This document shows positions 11,001 to 22,162 of a stretch of DNA of 64,000 bases, piece by piece. Made by a program: the position numbers and the translations under genes. The stretch spans positions 366,613-430,612 of the forward strand of contig NW_006767443.1 in the NCBI RefSeq assembly GCF_000264995.1. The letters are read 5' to 3'. The notes under the pieces are model-generated. The model saw only the letters and a list, made by a program, of their open reading frames with translations. It had not been told where the DNA came from and searched no databases. The DNA is from Punctularia strigosozonata HHB-11173 SS5. Its lineage: Eukaryota; Basidiomycota; Agaricomycetes; Corticiales; Punctulariaceae. Positions within the stretch are counted from its first letter, which is position 1; each line of letters starts with the position of its first letter.

Positions 11001-13606
11001 CAACCCCGAGTCCTTCCTGAAGGAGAACAATCTCTACGAGCCCCTCGTCGTCGGCAAGTTCTGCGAGGCTCGCGACCCTTACCTCGCGTACATCGCGTAC
11101 GCCAAGGGCTTCTGCGACGATGAGCTCATCGCGATCACCAACGAGAACTCTATGTTCAAGCAGCAGGCTCGCTACCTAGTGAAGCGTCGTCAACCCGAGC
11201 TTTGGGCGCAGGTCCTCACACCCGACAACATCCATCGCCGCGCCCTCATCGATCAAATCGTCGCAACTGCGATACCTGAGTGCACCGACCCCGACGATGT
11301 CTCCGTCACTGTCAAGGCGTTCCTGTCGGCTGACCTCCCGCTTGAGCTCATCGAGCTTTTGGAGAAGATTATCATCGAGCCCTCACCCTTCAGCGACAAC
11401 AAGAACCTCCAGAACTTGCTCCTCCTTACCGCCATCCGCGCGGACAAGGGCAAGGTCGTTGGTTACATCCAAAAGTTGCAGAACTACGATGTCGCCGAGA
11501 TCGCCAAGATCGCGACCGACCACGGCCTGTACGAAGAAGCTCTGACGATCTACAAGAAGTACGAGCAACATGTCATGGCGATGAACGTACTTGTCGAACA
11601 CATCGTCTCCATCGACCGCGCGTTGGATTACGCTACGAAGGTCAACCAGCCTGAGGTGTGGAGCCGGCTTGCGAAGGCGCAGTTGGATGGTCTTCGGGTG
11701 AAGGACGCGATCGACTCCTACATCAAGGCGCAGGACCCCTCGAACTTCCTTGAGGTCATCGAGATCGCTAGCCACGCCGGCAAGTACGACGACCTCGTTC
11801 GCTTCCTGCAGATGGCCCGCAAGACGCTCCGCGAGCCCAAGATCGATACAGAGCTCGCGTACGCGTACGCCAAGACTGATCGCCTGCACGACATGGAGGA
11901 CTTCTTGAGCATGACCAACGTCGCGGACATTCTCGAGGTCGGCGAGAAGTGCTTCGAGGACGAGCTATATCAGGCCGCCAAGCTGCTGTTCACCAGCATC
12001 TCGAACTGGGCCCGGCTCGCGACGACGCTCATCTACCTCGGCGAGAACCAGGCTGCCGTCGAGAGCGCGCGCAAGGCCGGCAACACCCAGGTATGGAAGC
12101 AAGTGCACGCGGCGTGCATGGAGAAGGCCGAGTTCCGTCTCGCGCAAATTTGCGGTCTCAACATAGTCGTTCACGCCGAGGAGCTCCCCGCCCTGGTCAC
12201 GTCTTACGAGCGCAAAGGCCACTTCGATGAGGTGCTCGCCCTCTTGGAGGCAGCCCTCAGCCTGGAGCGCGCGCACATGGGCATCTTCACCGAGCTCGCG
12301 ATCCTGTACAGCAAGTACAGGCCGGAGAAGCTGATGGAGCACCTCAAGTTGTTCGTCTCGCGCATCAACATCCCGAAGGTCATCAAGGCCGCCGAGCGCG
12401 CGCACCTCTGGCCCGAGCTCGTCTTCTTGTACATCAAATACGACGAGTTTGACAACGCTGCGCTGGCGATGATCGAGCGCTCGGCCGACGCCTGGGAGCA
12501 CAATCAATTCAAGGACGTCATCGTCCGCGTCGCGAATGTCGAGATCTACTACAAGGCTGTTTCGTTTTACCTTCAGGAGCAGCCGACGCTCTTGACCGAC
12601 CTCCTCTCCGTGCTCATTCCAAGGATAGACCACGCTCGCGTCGTCCGCACCTTCCGACAAATCGACCACATTCCGCTCATCCGCCCTTATCTCATCGCCG
12701 TACAACACGTAAGTGACACTTGTGTTTTGTTCAAAAAAATCAGCTCACCGCGTGTCTCAGCTCAATATCGAGGCCGTCAACGATGCCTACAACGACTTGC
12801 TCATCGAAGAGGAGGACTACAAGACACTACGCGACTCCATCGATAGCTTTGACAACTTCGATAACATCGGTCTTGCCCGGCGGCTAGAGAAGCACGAGCT
12901 TCTGGAGTTCCGACGACTGGCCGCCCACTTGTACAAGGTCTGTGCTCTGTGACCCTCATCCCGCCTCGCCGCAGGCTGACGAACTTGCCCATAGAAAAAC
13001 TCGAAGTGGGACGAGTCGATCGCGCTGTCAAAGCAGGACAAGCTGTACAAGGACGCGATGGTTACCGCTGCCACGTCCGCCTCGCAAGAGGTCGCGGAGG
13101 ACCTGCTGTCCTACTTCGTCGACATAGGCAACAAGGAGTGCTTCGCGGCGACGCTCTTCATTTGCTTCGATCTCCTGCGCTCAGACCTCGTCGAGGAGCT
13201 CTCATGGCAGCACGCACTCAACGACTTCTACATGCCGTACAAGATACAGGTGCAGCGTGCGCTTGTGGACAAGGTTGCGGCATTGGAGAAGCAGGTGAAG
13301 GAGCTCGCGACGAAGGAGACGAAGAAGGAGCAGCAGGAGGCGGATGCGCCGATAATCAACCCGGGCGGGTTCGGCAACAGGTTGTTGTTGACGCAGGGCG
13401 GGTAAGGGTGCTCTCGATTGGGAACGTGCTGCATTCGTCGCTGACATCACCTCGTTCCAGGTTCACAGGGCAGGCGCCTCCACCTATGCCTCTAGCGAAC
13501 GGCGCCCCGAATGGCATGATGCCGGTAAGTCTCACCTAGTTCGGCCTCAAGTAGACTCTTGCTGACTGCTGCGGCCCAGATGATGACTGGGATGCCTGGT
13601 TTCTGA
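8070..13606 (+). CDS. CHC1: Clathrin heavy chain
   Basis: Model: join(8070..8153, 8234..8399, 8462..8910, 8963..9445, 9502..12708, 12761..12937, 12995..13401, 13461..13524, 13580..13606), 1687 aa, close to the usual 1650-1680. It forms the triskelion leg of clathrin coats for endocytosis and Golgi/endosome traffic. The N-terminal propeller starts with [17 protein letters not shown] and carries the repeats [14 protein letters not shown] and [16 protein letters not shown]. The leg of seven clathrin repeats fills the 3.2 kb fifth exon (for example [18 protein letters not shown]). The hub and trimer region carries [19 protein letters not shown]. The C-terminus is Gly/Pro/Met-rich. Introns cluster at both ends and leave one 1069-codon exon. 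No damage was seen. Confidence 0.98.
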
Positions 13607-14406
13607 GGGCTGATCGACGGAGGATGGAGCTTTCGTTTATCTGTACATGATGGACTGTTAATATCGACCGTATGCACTGTGGCTAGCTGCTAATGGATTT
13701 CCTTGTTTATCTCTCTCAAGATCCTCGTCCACGCCAGATTGACCACCACGAATCGTGTTCAAACCGACGGCAGTCTTCGGCGACGCCTGTTGGTATTCGT
13801 CAGCCGGTGATATATAAGTTCCAGTTAGCCATGTTTGAGACGAATTGCCACCGTTATCGGTGTCAGCAACTACATAGATTGGTTTCACCGATTGCTGGAC
13901 CGCGTAGCTTTGGCTTCGCATCGACAAAGATTTTGCCTTGTGTCACTATGCTCGTTGGACGAACTTGCTACGCATGAATGGAATGACGCCGTGATGACTA
14001 TCGCTGGTAAGGTTTGCTGGTTGGTCGGCATGTTGTCCCATCCATGCCTCATGTCTACCGACGTGCATGTCTAGAACACCCTGATCGCCCTTACTCTGCA
14101 TCTTTGTTGATGTTGACGTCGTTGAACGCCCTAGATTTAGATGATCGGGCGAATGACGAGTAGAGAAACCGCAAGTAACCTTTTAGCGGGCTTCAACCTG
14201 TGCAACCCTTTGGTCGGAAGCGCTCCGGAGCGGGCGGGCGGGCGGAAGGCGCGGCCTCAGCCACCCCCCGACTTTCTCAAGGTCTTCCACACCCGCCGCT
14301 GCTGCACGTTGCTCTGCTCTGAGATTCTCTCTGCACGCCCCTCGACGAAGCAGCACTCGATAACAGTCCTCTACCCCCTTGGCTGTTGGCGACAGCTCGG
14401 TCAACC
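13607..14406. other. Intergenic interval between CHC1 and RHO3
   Basis: No supported gene. The left part should hold the clathrin 3' untranslated region. The right part, with a GC-rich patch at 14220-14275, is the expected RHO3 promoter and leader. Confidence 0.4.
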
Positions 14407-15468
14407 ATGCCTTTGTGTGGCGCCCCATCTGGAAGTTCAGGCCTTGGCCGTAGACCTGTGCGCGTCATACCTGCACGGTTCGCCGACTCGATTCGAGAGC
14501 TCACACGCGTGTTTTGTGGCTCAGATACAGCGCAAGGTGGTCGTGTGCGGCGACGGTGCCTGCGGTGAGCGTTCTCCTATGACTTTTGTTAGCGGGATGG
14601 TGCGTACTAAATGGCGCGTTTGCTGACAGGGAAGACCTCACTCCTCAACGTCTTCACACGCGGATTCTTCACGCAGATCTAGTGAGCCCCCTGCTGCTTG
14701 TGTCGGGCGCTGCGATTTACTTAGCCAAACAGTGAACCTACGGTGTTCGAGAACTACGTGCACGACCTTTATGTGGATGATCAGCTGGTTGAACTTAGCT
14801 TATGGGATACGGCCGGTACGTCCTTGTCATCCCCCGTCATACACATAGATACGATATATTGACATGCCACGCGCCTGCTCATCCAGGTCAGGAAGAATTC
14901 GACCGGCTACGATCGCTCAGTTATGCGGAAACGCACGTCGTCATGATATGCTTCTCGGTAGACAACCCGGTGTCATTAGATAACGTAGAGGCCAAGGTGA
15001 GCTAAATCATCGCCCTTCACGATCCGCAGACAGCTGACGTTTCACGCAGTGGATAGACGAGATCCTAGAATATTGTCCGGGCGTGAAGCTGGTCCTTGTG
15101 GGTGTGTGCAGACAATCTGATGATTTACGGGTGAACTCCCGAGACTAACGCGTCGGTCAGCGTTGAAATGCGATTTACGAGAGGATCGCGGCGTTGCAGA
15201 ACGTCTGGCGCGTTATGGGACGCACACGGTCCAGTACGAGGAGGGCTTGGCTGTGGCGAGGCGAATACGAGCGTCGCGATACCTAGGTGAGCAACCAGAC
15301 ACCCTCTTATTGCTTCCTCCTTCCTCTTCAACAACGCTCATCATATTGCTCTCAGAATGCTCCTCCAAGCACAACCGTGGCGTTAACGAGGTTTTCTACG
15401 AAGCGGCACGCGTATCGTTAGCCACTCGGCCCAAAAGCACGTCAGGCGGCGGCTGCATCATCATGTAG
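14407..15468 (+). CDS. RHO3: Rho3-type small GTPase
   Basis: Model: join(14407..14457, 14525..14564, 14630..14681, 14733..14815, 14887..14996, 15050..15101, 15161..15286, 15356..15468), 208 aa. Rho3 controls polarised growth, exocytosis and actin at hyphal tips. The P-loop GDGACGKT lies at residues 26-33, the effector region is YEPTVFENY, switch II is [16 protein letters not shown] (from residue 73), and the base-recognition loop is ALKCDL. The protein ends in CIIM, a CaaX prenylation box, so membrane anchoring is expected. The extended N-terminus before [11 protein letters not shown] is typical of Rho3 rather than Rho1 or Cdc42. The short first exon (17 codons) is fixed by phase and by this leader. 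The LIM-RhoGAP gene 14 kb downstream is a possible regulator by family, not shown here. Confidence 0.93.
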
Positions 15469-15768
15469 TCGCCCTCCACACCAGGCTCCTCAATCTCGTC
15501 TATACCCTTATATGGCGCGACTCACACTGGACGGCACCTTTCCGTCTCTCTCGTCAACAATAAACGCTCGGACTACACTACTCGTCATTTTACGGACTAT
15601 CTATCATTTTCTTCCTTCTCGTGCCTTGTTTTTCCTTGGTTATGGTTCATGCCGTTTACTCCCGTACCATCTGCCGCCTCCAATCTGCATGCCGCTGTCT
15701 CGTAGTTTTCCTTGCGCATCCCATACTCGCATCACTCTCATGTATTATCCTGTATCTTATTGGGTACT

Positions 15769-16064
15769 ATGGCTATGGAAATGGGGCGTCTCGGACTCCA
15801 TCTGCTGCGCCGGAGAGTGCTGGTACAAGAGGACTCAACGAACGTTCCGGGAGGATATCACGACCTCGTTGCGGATGTGTTCATCCGCGCATATTGCGAG
15901 CGCTTGCCGGGCGCCGTCTACGAGCTCGAGGACTCGGGGGTGCTCCAGACGATCCATCTCCTCGATCTGAGCGAACCTCGACGTGAGTCAGTGGCAGGCA
16001 TATGTGCTTGTGGGCACTCCGTTCTTCATTCCCTTGCGCAGACTGCTGGCCAAATGCGAGATAG
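15769..16064 (+). CDS. Hypothetical small protein, weak two-exon model
   Basis: I do not recognise this. A frame from 15769 reads through 15982, where a GTGAGT donor is followed by an acceptor at 16041 and a short second exon ending at 16064, 78 aa in all. The text around YHDLVADVFIRAYCERLPG and VYELEDSGVLQTIHLLDL has a protein-like composition, which is the only reason for listing it. It lies between the convergent ends of RHO3 and the serine dehydratase, so it could equally be untranslated sequence or a relic. The upstream end may be wrong. Confidence 0.25.
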
Positions 16065-16244
16065 CACTTGCATGCAAAGTGGGACAGCAGAGCCCCAACT
16101 CTACAAAACGCAAAACATCACGGTAGGGAAAGCAGCAGTCATCCAGCGGTCCATGTTATCTATATTCTATGTCTATCAGGTCAATACGGTCTATAGCCGG
16201 TCACATCCTATCTGAGACGATAATTGATACTTAGTATCTATGCA

Positions 16245-19200
16245 TTAGCACGCAGGTACGGTCAACGGTATTTTGACGGTTGTCTGGTATCAAGGTCAGC
16301 AAGTTCCCCGCAGGCTGGTAACACGGGTATATACTTACTGCAAGCCCCTGATCATCCCAAAACAATCAGTATATCACAGGTTCGATCAAGAGGTACCAGT
16401 ACATACTGAGAGGGAGGTTTCTTTATATTTCACCGACATGTCGGCTGCAGTCAATCGCATAGCCGCGATCGCCTCGTCCAAGGTGACGCTATACACGCCA
16501 TCGCTAGCCATAGCAAGCTGAGCAGCCGTCACCGCCTTCACGGCCCCGAGCGAATTCCGTTCCTGCACCACTTTGGTCAGAATATGCAGCGTTGGACAGC
16601 GAAGACCGATGTTAGTTGGCACACGCACGATGCACGGCACTTGGACCAGGCCATCAATGGGATCGCACGTTAAACCGAGGTTGTGTTCGATCCCGATCTC
16701 GGCAGCTTGCAGAACCGTCTCGGGTGATGCTATAAGACAGCTAGCTCGTCGGCGTGCATAAGGAACGATGAACAGAAACGCACGTACCTCCCATGCACGC
16801 AGCAAAGCCCGCACTGGCCATGGAACAAGCGACTGCATTTAATCGTGAGTGATACGTGCCACGGCGAGCATTTGAATCGGGCGCGAACCTCCGACTTCTG
16901 CTTGGCATCCGCCTTCGGCTGCTGATATGGTGCTCCCCCGCTTGAATAGCATTCCGACAGCCTGCGATGATGTTAGATATCCCATAGCTGCACTGTGTAA
17001 GTAGCCCATGACGTACCGCAGCGGTTAGCAGGAACGTTTGTATTGCCTGTATCCACCACCATCAGTCATAGACAGGCATAGGCCGCGTAAAAAATGGGCA
17101 ACGCATACCTTCTCGGGATCATCGGTGACGAACTCCACGATGTACTTGAGTACGGCCGGGATCACGCCCGCAGCGCCGTTGGTGGGGGACGTGACGATCC
17201 TCCCGCCGGAAGCGTTGACCTCATTCACCGCGATTGCGTAGCATGACAGGAAGTCCATCGCAGGAATGACCGTTTTGCGCTGTCATCACATCATTCTCAG
17301 CATCGCAGTCCTCAGGAAAGACGGAAAGAGGAGGTACTCACAGGGGGCATCGGCAACATGGCGTGGTCAAGGGCGCCGACGACCCTCGTTGACCTCGCGG
17401 GACTGAGGTGTCCTCGACCCGTGGCGTGTTTCGGCGCTTCGCCCGCTTTAGTTTGCGTACCGCCGGAAGACAGCCGGCTTTGGTGCAGTGGGAGCGGCAG
17501 GTCCGGAGTTTTCCCTTCGAGCAGGCCGACGGGAGCCGAGCTGGCCTCAATGCGCGGGGCCGAGGACACAGGCGCAACGAGTCCTGGATAGAATCTAAAC
17601 CCGCTTCATTGATTAGCCAATTGCCGAGGGATGATGAGGATGTGGTCGCACCCTCTCATCAGTCGCCTGTACAGCATTGGTGCTCTCCTACGGAGCCCAA
17701 GACGGCCGGGAAGGGTGGCGGAAGACGTGGAAACGCCAGTGCGGATACACTCGTCCATCACGGACCAGATGCGCATCAACTGCGTTGCCGCTCTTGAGAG
17801 GAGGAGCAAGAGTAATGTAGTGGAAATTCGACGGACCTTCTCGTGAATCTGGTCGTGAGGCGTCCCGAAGTACAACTCGTTGTCGTATACGATCTGCGCG
17901 ATCGTCATCTGGATATCCATGTCAGAACCGGGGTCGCTAAGCTGCATGCATCTCGGAACTCAAAGATGAAAGTGTTCGTACGTTGTGCTCCCTGGTGAGT
18001 GCAAGCAACCCATCTCCCGTCGCGAAGGGGTAGGGCGGTTTGTCTGCTGGCGGAAACTCGGCCTTAACCACCCCTGGGGCGGACTGGTGCTCCGGATCCG
18101 GCGAGTTGACAGTCGTATGTTGATGAAGCCGGGCACCGTGCACGGAAGACTTGTCAACACCCTTGTAAAACAGGTTCTCGTCCACTGATTAAGATGAGCA
18201 ACGGAATGACCGCGAAAGGCGAGGAGAATACCTTTAGTCTTCTCGTTGACGACGAATCCGCCCCCAACGCTTGTCAAGCAGGCGAATGAAGTGATACCCA
18301 AACATCAACAATTCTGCGCTCACCTGAAATACTCTATCGGAAAGCCAGTTAGTTGTGGCGGGGAGCAGCGAGCATACAACATCGTGTCGTACCATTCGTC
18401 GCGAGCAAATCGCCGTTCTCGTCGAAGACGGAAAACCGCATCTACCGGCCCGTATCGTCAGATGGATAGCCCGAGCCTAGCATGTTGACATACTCCATTG
18501 GGGTGCGTCTTCAATACCTGCAAAGGGAAAGTAGCATTTAGCTCCATCAGCCTATAACCTGAGTAGACGTACCTGATCCCATCGCCATATCATATCCCTG
18601 TCCATATCGTAGTGGATGGAATATTTTCCTCCTAGCACGAGCCTCTTGTCGTTCATTATGGACATGTAGCGGGAGGGGATGGTGCCGGTGTCGATGGTTT
18701 CGGGATCCGAGCCTTCGAGACCCAGAAGGACAGCTTGCGGGGTGTGATGGCTATGACCACGGAGTCAACATACTGGCCGTTTGCTTGAACAGGGTCGAAA
18801 AGCGACCAATCACCCTTTTCCTGTGGCCGCGAGAGAGCCGTATCTGGTCGACCGTATCACGTTCAAATATTCAATCATGGACGGCCACGTTTTCGTAAAG
18901 GGGCTCACAAAGTAATCTTGACAGACCGGACCTAACGACCAGTCAAGACGCGATTCTCGGCCTCCTAGACAAGTGAAGAAGCGCATACCTTGTCGAGTAA
19001 ACCAAGTTGCTCCAGATCCTGGATGAAGATCTTCCCCGCCCGCATAGGACCAACGGTATGTGAACTACTTGGCCCCACTTCACGACGTCCGTATTAACTC
19101 CCCTGTTTCGTGGCCTTGCGAGATGACGAGCCGATGTTAACTCACCACCTATACTGAACAGGTCAAATGTGGATATGACGGCATGCTCGGGGAGAACGCG

Positions 19201-19389
19201 TTCGGGCTCGTCCAGCGGGCGCTCGTCATCGGGCAACAGCGCCCCCGACTCATCGTGAGCCTCGTCCTTTCGCAAGATTCTTGACGCTCTGTACGTCCTT
19301 ATATCGCGTGGAGATCGGTGAGTTGTGGCGGGTCGCACGGATGGCGAGCGTAGAGTTCGCGTGAGTCGACCAAGTCGGGCGGCGAGCAT
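16245..19389 (-). CDS. L-serine dehydratase, iron-sulfur type
   Basis: Model with 21 exons: complement(16245..16283, 16339..16347, 16407..16562, 16629..16729, 16788..16832, 16889..16961, 17017..17046, 17109..17279, 17342..17594, 17652..17779, 17837..17908, 17982..18184, 18232..18269, 18324..18333, 18393..18441, 18494..18517, 18573..18750, 18814..18843, 18909..18931, 18989..19077, 19146..19389), 654 aa. It deaminates L-serine to pyruvate and ammonia with a 4Fe-4S cluster. The beta domain has [17 protein letters not shown]. The alpha domain has [32 protein letters not shown] and [14 protein letters not shown], which supply the cluster cysteines. The end reads [12 protein letters not shown]. An Arg/Ser-rich N-terminus ([14 protein letters not shown]) could target mitochondria. 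Two exons have only 9 and 10 nt. An insertion rich in Pro/Ser at 17342-17594 links the two domains. Confidence 0.93.
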
Positions 19390-19876
19390 CGTAAACGCCG
19401 TCTAGCACGGCGAGGATGGTATTTTGTCGAGCAACAATAACTGACGGAACTCGGTATGGGATGCGTTGAGCAGGCACGGAGAGTTGGCTCCGGAGTTTCA
19501 GTCGACCAATCGGACAAACTTCGTTATGTATGTATTTGAGCCAGGGGGAACGCGTCGCGGACTCGCGCTCAACCAAGAAGCAGTGTTGGGCGAACTGCCT
19601 TTGATACCACACACAACGACAGCATCCGCGATCTCTACACACGCTTACTTGCATACTTATGCATGCCTTCGCGGAAAATATTGAATGTGTCCCGCGACGG
19701 AATGAGAAGGTGCGGAAGTGCGCATAATTCGCATCCGCGCTTCCGCACCTACCTCGAGCACATAAAAGCTAAGTATCCTGGTCACACTGATCTCCAGCAT
19801 TCTAGTTCTAGCCATCACCGCCGCTGCCAAAGATCTACCCCTATTTACACCTCTACCTATCTACAAGCTATCTAGA
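19390..19876. promoter_or_regulatory. Divergent promoter, serine dehydratase and orphan gene A
   Basis: The two start codons face away from each other across 487 bases. From about 19650 rightwards the sequence is shared, with gaps, with the other arm of the inverted duplication. A palindrome with 10-bp arms lies at 19709-19749, and a TATA-like ACATAAAAG sits about 110 bases before the start of the orphan gene. Confidence 0.5.
19709..19749. repeat. Palindrome in orphan gene A promoter
   Basis: Perfect 10-base arms GGTGCGGAAG (19709-19718) and CTTCCGCACC (19740-19749) enclose 21 bases that contain a further TGCG/CGCA pair. It lies about 130 bases before the orphan gene start. Confidence 0.8.
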
Positions 19877-20627
19877 ATGCTCGCAGGACTCGCGATCTTC
19901 ACCAGCCCTTGCATGGAGTACCTTGAGTTCACCAAAAACTACACCGCGCTCGGAGATGTCTACCGCGTCTACGAGAAGGAAGTGGCCGACGCCATCTCCG
20001 AAGAAGCCCGCGCCTTGGATCGGATCCTCGGTCTGATGAGCGGCACCATTGAGGGCGACGCCGACGACCTCGAACGTGCGGAATGGCGATTCAGCAACCT
20101 GCGCTCTCTGCACATGCTGGAGGGCGTCAGCGTCGTCATGCTGCGCAGGAAGAGGGAGGCGGCGGCGGTTGCAGATACTCACACCGTTGACTGCAAGGTA
20201 GACCGCTCTGCTTCTCCGACGTCCACCTCTTCCACAGCGCGGGCTCCCAGGGTCGACTTCAAGCTCAGGTTGCCCGCGCTTCCGAAGCTTCCTTCGTCTT
20301 CAAGGAGGCTGCGGAGGATGACGCGTCTGCTGCGGGGTTCTAGTACGTCCGCTGAGGTTTCGTTTTGCTAATGTCCGTACTAACCAACGTTGCTAGACCG
20401 AGTTCAAGTTCAAGTGCTTGAGAAGGAAGCCGAGGTGCTTGCTAAGCTCCAGGCCCTCATCGATCACGGAGTTTCCTTCCACCCCGAGCAGGTTGCGGAT
20501 CGGTACGCGGCAAGATACGGGGTACGTCCGCTCGCATCCTTGCCCTTCGTCGTCGACTCACCGTAATCGTCAGGATGAGTACTACATGTTCGTCATCAAA
20601 GCCCTGGCGAGGAGAGGCTGCGTCTAA
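19877..20627 (+). CDS. Duplicated orphan protein, copy A
   Basis: I do not recognise a family. Model: join(19877..20342, 20397..20521, 20574..20627), 214 aa. The N-terminal third looks alpha-helical with many charged residues (YTALGDVYRVYEKEVADA, ARALDRILGLM). The middle is a basic Ser/Arg-rich stretch (SSRRLRRMTRLLRG), and the C-terminus (EQVADRYAARYGDEYYMF) again looks helical. There is no signal peptide or membrane segment. Support for coding: copy B at 48575-49319 keeps all three exons and the same splice sites, exon 1 has identical length (466 nt), and the only length change is 6 nt in exon 2. The start is the first ATG, in the same place in both copies. A TATA-like element lies upstream. 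Confidence 0.7.
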
Positions 20628-22162
20628 GACGCCCTCGCGGGGCCTCGGGTGCGCGGCGGCGGCGCCCGATGGCTCCTGGGACTAGGGCGCGAGTCTCACA
20701 GGCACCGTGCCCCTCCACGCGCTCGAAGGGGTCGACGTCGTCGGCGTCGGCCCTGGAGGAGGTGGCACCATCCCCTATCTTCCGCACGCCGCCGACACAG
20801 AAGCACAGAAGACGAAACCGATGCGGAGTGTGTCCGAGTCTTCGAACCGGTTGGGCCCTGGGTCGTTGCGGCGGACGTGGACAGGAGGGAGAGAACACCG
20901 GCGACGCTCTTTGAGCGCCGTCGGCCCGTTCTTTCTCGATTCTTCCCGTTTGGTGAGGTTCGCGTCGATGTGTGGATGAAAATGCCCATGCGATGTGTTT
21001 CCTCATGCGACTTGGGTGTCCTTCGCGGGTTTGGAGAGGAGGGACGCAGTTGCTGGAGGACTTCCGGTAAGCTAGCTTCTCCCTCCCGTCTTTCTTCGAG
21101 CCTTGCTCACCTGAGTTAATCCTTAGGTCGAGAGCGGGACGCCGCGATCGCCTGGGATTCCTCCAGCAACCCAACAATTTGCCTCGGCGACGTCGGTGCG
21201 CCGGCTTGCAGGCCGGGATGTTCGGTACGTTTCTCGCTCCTACGTGTCGCCTTCGGCCTCTTGCTTACTCGGTCTTCTCCATCGCAGGCCGAGTTCGGGA
21301 CGCCGGGCTCGATCGACGTCCACGCGTCTGCCTCGAAAAAAGGGGGTTGGATGGAGTTGGAATGGGGAGAGTGGCTTAGATAGCTTCTTAGACGGTCGTA
21401 GATAAATAGATAGTCGTGGCACGGACACTGGATTTTTCGCGCTTAGCGTTCTGACGTTTGTTCCCTTTTTAGCCTTTACAGCTGCCTCTGGTCCTACTGG
21501 CCCTCCTGGTCCCCTGGTCCCTTGGTCGCTGGTTTGGTCCCTCCGGAGTTCAAGGACAAGCTTCTCCCAGAATAGGATCGCCAGTGCCTGTCGCTGGCGA
21601 TCCGGCAGCCGGCCTCTTCGTGGCCTGGGGGACTAGTACCCTTCGGGGGAAGCCAACGGCTGTTTCGGACTCTCGCATCTCACAGGAGCTCTCGAGACCG
21701 GTGCGCAGGTGAGCCCCGGTATTCTCTCTCTTCCTTCCTTCGACGCCTGACGACCAGTCACACGCATAGGTACCTCATTCAATAATTCCGATCGCCCTCC
21801 GGGGCGAGCGTATATGCTGTTGGTGAGCGCTCTACAGACTCGCTCGCAACCCGCGCACGTCGGCGGCACTGCACTTCGCGTACGTGTAGACACCGATCGC
21901 TACCTTCAGCAGGGCTCATGTATGTACTATCACTCGCATTCTTTGCTATCATACATACGACATGCATTACGGCTCCCTATGCGATACTGTGCTGCACAGC
22001 GCAAGATTTGGCAGTCGTTCAGTCAGAGAAAGTTATTGCGCGTGATTGTTACCCCGATGGAAGGGACTACGCGTTCGTTCGTTGTAGGCTCGCTCCCGGA
22101 TCCCACCAACAGGCGATGGAGTCCGACGATTTTCAAAGCTTCTCGTGTCGACCCGGACATGC
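20628..22162. other. 3' block of arm A, coding status unclear
   Basis: About 0.75 kb after the orphan gene is GC-rich and almost identical in the other arm. Intron-like segments with good sites lie at 21065-21126 and 21226-21288. The text after them, LGDVGAPACRPGCS then AEFGTPGS and ending WMELEWGEWLR, is open in both arms, and the differences I counted in the first part fall mostly at third codon positions. I could not join it to a start: upstream, every frame contains a stop in one arm or the other. It may be the tail of a second small gene or an alternative 3' end. Bases 21480-21545 hold a TGGTCC-rich degenerate repeat. Confidence 0.4.
21575..21603. repeat. Hairpin in arm A (10-bp stem, 9-nt loop)
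   Basis: GGATCGCCAG (21575-21584) and CTGGCGATCC (21594-21603) are perfectly complementary with a 9-base loop. The matching hairpin in arm B has T:A in place of C:G at stem pair five, so both sides changed together. Confidence 0.9.

Noticed and set aside
16245-19389. Separate genes in place of one serine dehydratase
   Set aside because: Open pieces are short, but phases of all 21 exons join into one continuous family-length protein.
20596-21177. 193-codon antisense open frame, also open (192 codons) in arm B
   Set aside because: Both copies are nearly identical by duplication, so openness is not independent evidence, and the differences show no third-position bias in this frame.
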